Assembly (NCBI GenBank): GCA_038025085.1
Contig: CM076143.1
Location: 33,068,501-33,132,500, forward strand
Reading direction: 5' to 3'
DNA from: Tetragonia tetragonoides
Lineage: Eukaryota > Streptophyta > Magnoliopsida > Caryophyllales > Aizoaceae
DNA: 64,000 bases
Part shown: positions 56,150 through 64,000 of the stretch, in pieces
Position numbering within the stretch: position 1 is the stretch's first letter
Layout of the letters: each line of letters opens with the position of its first letter
Position numbers and translations under genes: made by a program
The notes under the pieces: generated by a model
The model's database searches: none
Told to the model about the DNA's origin: nothing
What the model saw: the letters and a program-made list of their open reading frames with translations, nothing else

Positions 56150-57130
56150 AATAAATATTGCAACTAATGACGAGCCACGCCATGTGCAAATTGGCTTGTC
56201 TTTAACTTCTAATGAATGCGAAAAATTCGTAACACTCCTAAAGAATTAGACGAATGTTTTCGCCTGGTCCTACAAGGAAATGCCCGACATACACCGCAAC
56301 ATTGCTCAACATACCATCCCGCTAAAAACCGACTGCAAACCAGCCAAGCAAAAGCTAAGAAGAATGAAACCGGAGTGGGCCCTTAAGATCAAAGAAGAAG
56401 TCCAAAAACAACTTAATGCAGGCTTTATAAGAGTGGCCAATTACCCCGATTGGGTAGCCAACATTATCCAGTCCCAAAGAAGGATGGACGGGTACGAATG
56501 TAAGTGGATTTGCGGGACTTAAACAAAGCAAGCCCCCAAGATGACTTTCCACTACCCCACATAGATGTTCTAGTAGACAATACAGCTGGACACGCCCTCT
56601 TATCCTTCTTGGACGGGTACGCAGGGTATAATCAAGTCCTAATGGCCAAAGAGGATGAAGAGAAAACAACTTTCATCACCCAATGGGGCACTTATTGCTA
56701 CACTGTAATGCCATTTGGGCTTAAAAATGCAGGAGCCACATATCAAAGAATCGCAACCACCGTTCTTCACGATATGATGCACAAAGAAGCAGAAGTATAC
56801 ATGGACGACATTATCATAAAGTCCAAAGAAAGAGAAGGGCATGTACCCTAACTTCAAAAGTTTTTCGATAGGCTTAGGAAGTACAACATGAGGCTTAATC
56901 CAAAAAAGCGCGCATTCGGAGTCACATCCGACAAGCTTTTAGGATTCGTCATAAGCACCAGAGTGATCAAAATTGATCCATCCAAGATCAAGGCCATAAT
57001 AGACATGCCTCCTCCAAAAATAGAGAAAGAAATCAGGGGCTTCCTCGGAAGAATCCAATACATAAGTCAATTCATTTCCAAACTGGCTATCACATGCGAG
57101 CCCATATTCAAAAAGCTTAAGAAAGAGGTA
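56150..57130 (+). pseudogene. Reverse transcriptase of element D
   Basis: The only LTR-type RT in the window with its palm intact. Motifs: KLRRMKPEWALKIKEE (about 56350), a frameshift near 56475, VDLRDLNKASPQDD, LPHIDVLVDN, FLDGYAGYNQV, VMPFGLKNAGATYQR and YMDDIIIKS (about 56797). A stop at 56849 separates the thumb (RLRKYNMRLNPKKRAFGV, LLGFVISTRVIKIDP). Two breaks make it non-functional. Confidence 0.9.
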
Positions 57131-57871
57131 AAAACGGAATGGGATGACCAGTGCCAAAAAGCCTTTCACAAAATTAAGGCCTATCTGTCTGAACCACCCG
57201 TACAAGTACCGCCCACTCCAGGCATTCCACTAATTCTCTACCTTACTGTCACGAAAACGTCAATGGGGGCCATGCTAGCTCAGAAAATAAACAAAGAAGA
57301 AAAAGCCAACTACTATGTGAGCAAAAAGTATCTAAAGTACGAAACCCGCTATTCCCCTTTCGAAAAAACATGCCTAGCCTTGGTCGCCATGACCAAGAAA
57401 CTACGAAATTACATGCTCCAACACACGATCCACATAAGATCGAGAGAAAACCCTCTAAAGTACATATTTGAAACGCCCATCCTGAATGGTAGAATAGCAA
57501 GATGGACAGTTCTCTTATCCGAGTTTGATCTCCAATTTGAGCACCAAAAGGCAATTAAGGGACTTGCTATCTCGGAATACCTAGTTGATCAAGCTATAGA
57601 CGAACCCGACCGCATAATAGGACTGCAATCCACCATAAGCCTTGGCATCAAAGAATTACGAGTCTATGGTGACTCATCCCTCATAATTAACCAAATTTCG
57701 AAAGTACGGAAAGTCAAAAGTGAATCCTTGGCACTCTACCAAGAATACTTAGACAAAATTGTGGAGTACTTCAACAGAATACACTTCACATACCTTCCAA
57801 GAGAAGATAACCAGTTCGCAGATGCATTGGCTAAATTGGCAAGCATGAGCAACATACCTGATTCTATTTAA
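57131..57871 (+). pseudogene. RNase H and truncated second RNase H of element D
   Basis: In frame with the RT thumb. The Ty3-type RNase H covers TKTSMGAMLAQ, YYVSKKYL and RYSPFEKTCLALV. After QKAIKGLAI the frame jumps to LGIKELRVYGDSSLIINQ and ADALAKLAS, the second half of the archaeal-type RNase H (aRNH) that marks the Tat lineage. Its first half, with the DGA-type Asp, is missing, so an in-frame deletion lies near 57630. Stop at 57869. Confidence 0.8.
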
Positions 57872-58427
57872 ATGATGCCCATTTGCATGCAAAGAAGGTC
57901 CGAACCTTCATACTGCAATGCTTTGGGGGTATGTCATGATGAAGAATATGAATGGTACACTGATATAAGGAACCTACTCGTCCATCAAATTTACCCTCCT
58001 GATTCTACCCCTAGAGCCCAAAAGGCACTTAGAAGGCTTGCAACCCAATTTATTGAGGTACAAGGTCAAGTATACAAGAAAACTACAAACGGGATTAATC
58101 TCTTGTGTTTAGGCACCGAAATGGCCCATAAAGTCCTAAGACATGTACATTGAGGAGTCTGTGGACCGCACATTAACGGTATGATGTTATCTAGGAAGAT
58201 AATTAGAGTTGGCTATTATAGCACCACAATGGAGAAAGGTTGTTGTGAATTCGTCAAATGACGCGTGCAATGCCAAACACACGCAAACCTACAACACATG
58301 CCGCCAAGCCCATTATATACTTTCACCTCTCCTTGGCCCTTCTCGGCTTGGGGGATAGATATCATTGGCAAGATAACCCCAACGGGTAAATGAGGCCATG
58401 AATACATTCTACTTCCTATTGACTACT
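57872..58427 (+). pseudogene. Integrase start of element D, cut by element C
   Basis: Zinc-finger part LRRLATQFIEVQGQVYKK, then the HHCC region with stops at 58151 and 58258, then SPWPFSAWGIDIIGKITP with the first catalytic Asp, a stop at 58391, and HEYILLPIDY, where it ends. The LTR of element C begins in the next bases. The rest of D is beyond the window. Confidence 0.85.
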
Positions 58428-59781
58428 TGTAAGGACCCGGGATTTTTCACCGCTCCACGGAGTGTGTCCTTATAGAAAATTTATAAGTTGGGGGTTTAGA
58501 TAAGTTTAAGGGACCATCGAGTCAGAAAAGCTTTTGAAAAGACTTGAATTAAATAAAAACCATGAAAAAGGTCACAAATCTGCTATCAGCGTTTTATCGA
58601 AGAGATAAACCGAAGGGACAATCCGAAGGGACAACCCAGTAGCGCGATAAGTGAACTGATCATGTTTTTAGAAAGACTCTTGCTCATGTTGAACATATGA
58701 GTACCCAAGAATAAAGGGTTCGGGGGCGAAGGTACGAGGTGGGAAGGTGTTAGGCACCCAACTCGCCCGTTTTATGACGGCCTCTACTAACTCAAGTTTG
58801 CTTAATAATTTAAAGACATGATTCCCACACAAACCGGATTAACAACCTAGACTTAGACTATTAATTGGTTCATCACAAGCATCACAACATTTATTATTGA
58901 CCCTTATTTAGACATGCAATTCGATTGGCAAGTTGTGCATTACAACGACTTGACATGCTTTGAAAGACAATATTTAGTAAGCAACAAAAGACATAATTGG
59001 CATGATATCGACATTATGACTACTAGAAAATAAACATTGTGAAAATTAATTTAATTTGAGCCCTCAGGAGTTAGTACCTAAGCTGTAGGCTATTTAGCAA
59101 AAATAGTAAAGACAAGATCTCAAGTAAAGTATTTGGAGGAAAGAGGGAGAAACTCAGGAGTACTCAACCGAGAATAGAGGTTGTGAACTGTAGACTATGT
59201 GTATTTGAATGAGGGTTGAGGGTCGTATCTATAGGCACAGGAAGTAGGGTTGGATAGGTGAAGGGGGGCCAAAATTCGGAATTTCTGCTTAAAAAAAGTC
59301 GGGCCTGGAGACCCAGCGAGCGCCACTAGCGGCCCTGGATTTTCATCCAGTGCCGCTGGCAGCCTTGGCGAGGGCCGGTAGCGGCGTTGGCTGTTATCCC
59401 AGCGCCGCTGACAGCTATCTGCTTGCTAGTTGGATGTCCTCATATGACGGCATCCAGTCAATTTTAATTTTCGGAGGAATTTTGGTATTTCGAAAATGTT
59501 TTACCATTTTGCGGTAAAAGACGGTTTTACCCTTCTACGGTAAAAGACGATTTTACCCCCGGTTCGCAACTTGGCGACCGGGAGTCGGAAAAAACACGAG
59601 AGGTCGTTGGAAAGCTCTTGAACGGGGCTTTTGAATGGGGTCGGAATGAAGGAGTGATCGAGGAAAAACCTAAGACCCTATTTTACCTATTAAAGCAATC
59701 ATAGCATTCAAGTTTATAAATTACTCATTTCATCATCGGGCTTTTGCGGAGAAATCTGAAGGCGCTTTTTTGGCGTCTACA
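58428..59781 (-). repeat. 3' LTR of element C
   Basis: 1,354 bp, minus orientation: outer end TGTAAGGACCCGGG on plus at 58428, inner end GGCGTCTACA at 59772-59781. The family is that of A and B. The TATA region reads TATAGATA and is damaged. CCGCTAGCGG-like words are at 59325-59410. It is inserted in D's integrase. Confidence 0.9.
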
Positions 59782-59795
59782 GAAGCCCGCACTTT
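59782..59795 (-). other. Polypurine tract of element C
   Basis: AAAGTGCGGGCTTC on the minus strand, one change from the other copies. Confidence 0.7.
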
Positions 59796-61260
59796 AATCG
59801 AGCTTGAGTAAAAGAGAAAACCAAAGTATTTCGAAGGCAACAAGCAGGATGCTGATGTGCACATGGTGTGTGATAGTGTACAATATGTATGTATATGAAG
59901 GCAAACCTGAGTTGGGACATGCTCGTAGTGTGCTAAGATTTCATCTCTGTGAACACTAGAAAAATAAAGGTTTTGGTTACTAGGATAGAACACCGCTCGT
60001 AGATGGTCTAAACGTCTATAGAGGACCTGTATTAAGAGTACATGAAAAGGTTTGTAATACTTTGAGAATGATCAACGTAGAATGCTTCAACAGACAGTGC
60101 TTAAACACTCCTCGGCGGATGCCGGGATTCCGTCCCTGTACGAGAAACGAAAAAAGTCGACGAGACAGCGCGATTAAAAATAACGGCTGTAAATGGGAAA
60201 TAACATTGGTGAGAGTGAATAGTATAAATTCTTTTTCCTATGCAAACAGTGACTAAGCAACACTCGGCGGATGCCGAGATTCTGCAAGAGAAACGAAAAG
60301 GTCGACGTGACAGCATGATGCCAATGACGACTATAAAATGGAAAGTAATATGGTGAGGGTGAATAGTATAAATGCTTTATTCTAAGCAAACAGTGACTAA
60401 TCACCACTCGGCGGATGCCGAGATTCCGTCCCTGCACGAGAAATGAAAAGGTCAATGAGACAGCCCAATCAAAATGACGGCTGTAAAATGGTTAGAAAAC
60501 ATATGAACAATTTAAATGCAATAGCTTAAGCAATCATTGATCGAAACATATAATAAACAAATGACAGTATAACCGCAATAGTTTAAGCAATCATTGATTG
60601 ACACAAAATGAGTATCCTTGTATAAAAAGGATAGTTTAACCGCACTAGTGTAAGCGATCATTGACTGACACAAAAGTAGTAGCCTTAAATAAAAAGGACA
60701 GTTTAACCGCACAAGCTTAAGCGATCATTGACTGACACAAATGAGTAATCTTGAATGAAAAGGACAGTTTAACCGCACTAGCTTAAGTGATTATTGACAG
60801 AAACATAAAAAAATAATTGACAGTATAATCACACAAGTGATCATTGACTGACCCAACTTTGGAAACTTGCTGTCCTATCATAATTTTTGAAACTGGCTCT
60901 CCTATAAAGAATTTGGAAACTGGCTGTCCTATAAAGATTTTGGAAACTAGCTATCCTATAAAAATTTTGGATGGTGCCAGAGGATCCACTGGGCTTCTCT
61001 TAAAATAATTTGACCACTCCGGGTGATTAGTGTTGTCGGGGCATACCTGGGCTTGTGTATTTCGGACCTGCAAAACAACTGGGTTAGTTTTAACTGATAA
61101 TACTGGGTACCATAGGGTGGACCAACTGTTGAATTTTGTATTGGTGGGCCAAAGGAAATTTGTTCTCGCGCGCTGGGACTGTTGTTGCAGGGTTATTTCC
61201 ATTCTTGGTTGCAGTCGGAAGATCACTTCTGGGCTTCGTCATGAGTTCCGGGCTTGATGG
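59796..61260 (-). repeat. Variable 3' untranslated region of element C
   Basis: Three units of about 145-149 bp (GCGGATGCCG at 60116, 60265 and 60410), then five diverged 64-bp-type units (TAAGC-ATCATTGA, 60520-60850), then a different short repeat GGAAACTGGCTNTCCTATAA (60865-60965). The same order as A and B, with its own expansion. No gene is seen. Confidence 0.8.
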
Positions 61261-62112
61261 TTTCAATAGAGAGCGGGTAGCCTCAAACCTGCAGTGGAGA
61301 TATGCACATAGGGAAAAGATGCAATAGACATGCACGACTGATCATGACAAGATGCACAAGACATGACATAGTAATATGCACGGGGCACGGGGGGATTGAC
61401 ATATAAACATGCAGGGACACAAGACACTGAGAAATTATGTACACATGCATGCCTTTGAGGGCGACTCTAGTACTTATGGAAATATGATGTATGGAGACTC
61501 TATTGACTCACGACTCCATGCGGCTTAGCCTAGTATACACGACTCTCTTATAGGGCCTGAAGAGGGTCTTCATGTTGGACAAGTTTTGTGATCAAGAACT
61601 TTATTCCTGTGGTGATCTTAACAGAGTAAGAGACAAGTGGACAAGACTGGGTGCAGTCAAGGGAGAATCAGCTCCCAGTTTGATGTGTGGTTCTTGACGA
61701 TCATGACCTACTCGAGGAGCTAGGATGTTGATCCAGCGGTACAAAATATCCTAACTTAAGGTATGGGGACGAAAAGGGACAACCTCGAACGTAGTGGACA
61801 AGGAAACCACTCATTCTGAAAAAGCCCCCAATTGGGAAGTCTATGTGCAAGCCTACGAGAAAGGTGATGAGTATGAATCTAGATGACTATCCAAAGAGAA
61901 TGCATAAAAGCGAAACCATGTTCTAAATCCTCAGAAATTTTAAGTTTCCTCAAGATGTTGAATTTGTTCATTTTTTTTGCTGCCCTAACTCTTCCCTAGG
62001 CCGCCGTTTCGGGTTTTCAACCTACCGGGCTCATTTTTTTTTTGTTTTATCCTTAGGTGAGAGTGATGGAATGGGAGAACTCCTTATCATCATGTGACAA
62101 ACTGGTTGTCGT
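61261..62112. other. Non-coding interior of element C, nothing recognised
   Basis: At the place where A and B have the antisense PMD and DUF7745 genes, C has 850 bases with no similarity to them and no ORF of note. A captured or diverged filler is possible. Confidence 0.5.
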
Positions 62113-62172
62113 GGCCGCACCTCTTTGAGGTTTCCTACATATCCAGTGTGTGGAATCAGGCCAATGTAGTTC
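62113..62172 (-). other. Conserved two-hairpin motif (element C)
   Basis: The minus strand reads GAACTACATTGGCCTGATTC, then CTGGATATGTAGG, then ACCTC-AAA-GAGGT. Stem 1 (CTACAT with ATGTAG) and stem 2 are both perfect, although their bases differ from those in B. It remains although C has no integrase next to it. Confidence 0.65.
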
Positions 62173-62996
62173 AGGACTACACAATTGAATGGTCGTACCT
62201 CTTGGAGGGCTTTAGGGTTGTAATGTCAGGCTGAGTTAAGGTGTCAAAGAAAGGATAAAGGCTCAAAGAAACCCAATGTAAATCCCCTCCCCAAAGTATG
62301 CTAGATGGTATAGAAGTCTGTGATCTGGGCAAGGTGGGTAAAGGACCTATGTTTAGGTAATGCCATTGTTTGGTTGTGCTTGAAGTGTTTGCACTCTTTT
62401 GGATCTTTGATCGCTCTCGAATTTTTTTCTCTTTTGTTTGTTTTTTTTTTGCTCTTGAAATTTCGAGTTCTCTCTTTTTTTTTTTGGTATTTCTCTCGGT
62501 GGCTCTTTTTTTTGGTCGGTCCACCTTTATTTCCATGTCGCACACATCCATTCCCCGGGTAAGGATGATGTGGTTAAGAAATGAATGGCTATGTGTTTAA
62601 GTCTCAAAGGGTTGCAAGTGGTAATGATGTATAGGGTAGTAACGGATATTGATGTGAGGCGCCAAAAGAATGCCTCCTGTCCTCGGCACGGACGGTTCAA
62701 CTGTATGTCCTCTATGGAGATGATCATTACGGAGTTCATATTTGATGTTTTCCACAATGAAGGCTTCTTATTTATATATTTTTTTTTTGATTTTTTTTTT
62801 TGTTATTCCGTCATAGGCAACTTAAGTTCGTCATAGGATTAAGAAAAGAACAATGATGGGAATCAAAATGCAATCTTTATTGAATCCAAGAAAAGCATTA
62901 CACAAGAAACAAGCTAGACTCTATGGTCTAATTGAAAACACAGACTAGATATCATTAGACTTGACTGGAGTCAACTAGACTTGCCCACTAGAAGAC
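62173..62996. other. Non-coding interior of element C, T-rich
   Basis: Long T runs (62420-62520, 62770-62800) lie between the hairpin motif and gag. No pol homology is visible; the open frames here are low-complexity. Confidence 0.5.
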
Positions 62997-63997
62997 TTCG
63001 ACTCTCTTCAACTTCTCGAGCACCGGCTTTTCATAGGGATATGGAGGACAACCCCTTGTAGATACTCGCGTTGTTAACGACTTAAGTGGAATTCTTAAGA
63101 AGGTTATCTTCAATTAGGATACCCACAGCATAGAGTCGGTTGTAGGAGTCAATTGCTTGATACCTGAGGTGTTCCTTGTAACCAGGTTAGAGATTCTTGA
63201 TGAATTGGCGGATTTGATCAGCTTGTGAAGGTCGCACGACCAGTTCGGCTATCTTTGGTCTCCAACGCTAAAGGAAGGCAGTGAATCTCTCATCTTCTTC
63301 TTGCTTGGTGTTCTCTAACTCTCGAAGGGTCATAGGTAGAGCATCATTTTCCTTGTGGCGTGCAAGGAAGACTGTAGTGAAATCTGACCAAGTGCAGTAG
63401 TTCTCCAAATTCAAGGTGTAGAACCAACGACAAGTTGGGGCATCAAGAGTGTGTGGGAACAAGTGAATGTAGACATTTTTGTCAACTCCTCTTAAGCCCA
63501 TGGCAGTAGTGAAGGCCTTGAGGTGGTCTTGTGGATTATCAGTTCCAATGAATGTCGGAACCTCGGGCATGGAGAACTTGGGTGGAAGCTTACCCTTGAC
63601 TTTGGGATTGACTTTGCCAACATTAGCATGGTAGTTGGCAAACAGGCCGCTGTTTTCGAGCAGAGAATTAATCTTAGCCAGCTTGGCATTTGGTCCTTCT
63701 TCTTCAAGGTCGGAGTCAGAGAGGATTCTTGCTTCATCCTCTTTCTTCTTTTCCAAATCTTCAACCTTGAATCGCACCCTTTCCAACTCACTCATCAGCT
63801 AATTAAGCCTCTCGTCGGTGGTTTTGACCATAATGAAGATTGGGGGTGTGATCGGTGAGGTAAGGGATGTATTGAGTGGTCGCTAGCTTTGTGGTGGTAA
63901 GTTTTGGATGTAGCTTGTACACGAACCAATCTACCGGATGATCGAGCCCAACCTTTGTCACCGTAATTCTTCCTCGAGTCCCCAATCCTGAACACAA
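62997..63997 (-). pseudogene. gag of element C
   Basis: The same gag as A. The domain start MSELERVRFKVEDLEKKKED (63795) is preceded by a TAG. Capsid: PEVPTFIGTDNPQDHLKAF, CTWSDFTTVFLARHKEN, LRELENTKQEEDERF. It continues past a break at 63268 (about PKIAELVVRPSQADQIRQF) towards 63000. The upstream frame to 63997 matches A's pre-gag region. The 5' LTR of C is beyond the window. Confidence 0.85.
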
Positions 63998-64000
63998 GTC

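Overview
This window is repetitive plant DNA. I see no ordinary host gene, no rRNA or tRNA gene and no CRISPR array. Plant origin is indicated by Tat-lineage (Ogre/Retand/Grande-like) Ty3/gypsy retrotransposons, plant-only Plant Mobile Domain (PMD) and DUF7745 genes, plant L1-type LINEs with DUF4283 ORF1 proteins, and GT-AG introns. The species cannot be told from the sequence; a dicot is plausible.

Layout. Element B (about 1-33398, minus strand) is a Tat-like LTR element. Its 3' LTR is at 1-910 (cut by the window edge) and its 5' LTR at 32114-33398. It carries gag remnants, a G-patch region, and an RT joined to integrase by an internal deletion. On the opposite strand it carries two antisense genes: a seven-exon PMD gene (2501-5653) and a DUF7745 gene (6960-7501 plus 22891-23618). 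Element B was hit by a hAT-type MITE (3917-4361), a TIR element (5826-6959), a LINE in its integrase (24385-28265), and by element A. Element A (7502-22890, plus strand) belongs to the same family and sits inside B's DUF7745 gene. A carries its own antisense PMD and DUF7745 genes (19981-17545 and 16950-15719, minus strand).

From 33399 to 50339 lies a repeat block. It holds copies of a 300-bp GC-rich repeat (tandem at exactly 300 bp in one place), three more LINE copies (33940-35255, 35562-41181 and 43493-47909), a duplicated AT-rich segment, and a minisatellite with unit GCGCCCATGTCCCA. Element D (50340-58427, plus strand) is a diverged relative of A and B. It has an LTR, gag, protease, RT, RNase H and the start of integrase, and it is broken in the integrase by element C. 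Element C (58428 to beyond 64000, minus strand) has the A/B-type LTR and a gag but no pol.

How the parts relate. In A and B the sense genes (gag-pol) and the two antisense genes converge on a short region after integrase. That region holds a poly(A) signal for the antisense DUF7745 gene and a conserved paired-hairpin motif, also found in C. The introns of the PMD gene can survive retrotransposition because they lie antisense to the genomic RNA. A GC palindrome (GCCGCTAGCGGC) recurs near the LTR promoter and ahead of both antisense genes. The most unusual things here are this antisense two-gene cassette, the hairpin at its convergence point, and the shared palindrome. All coding regions carry some damage, so the elements look non-autonomous or dead; the LINE at 35562-41181 is the least damaged.
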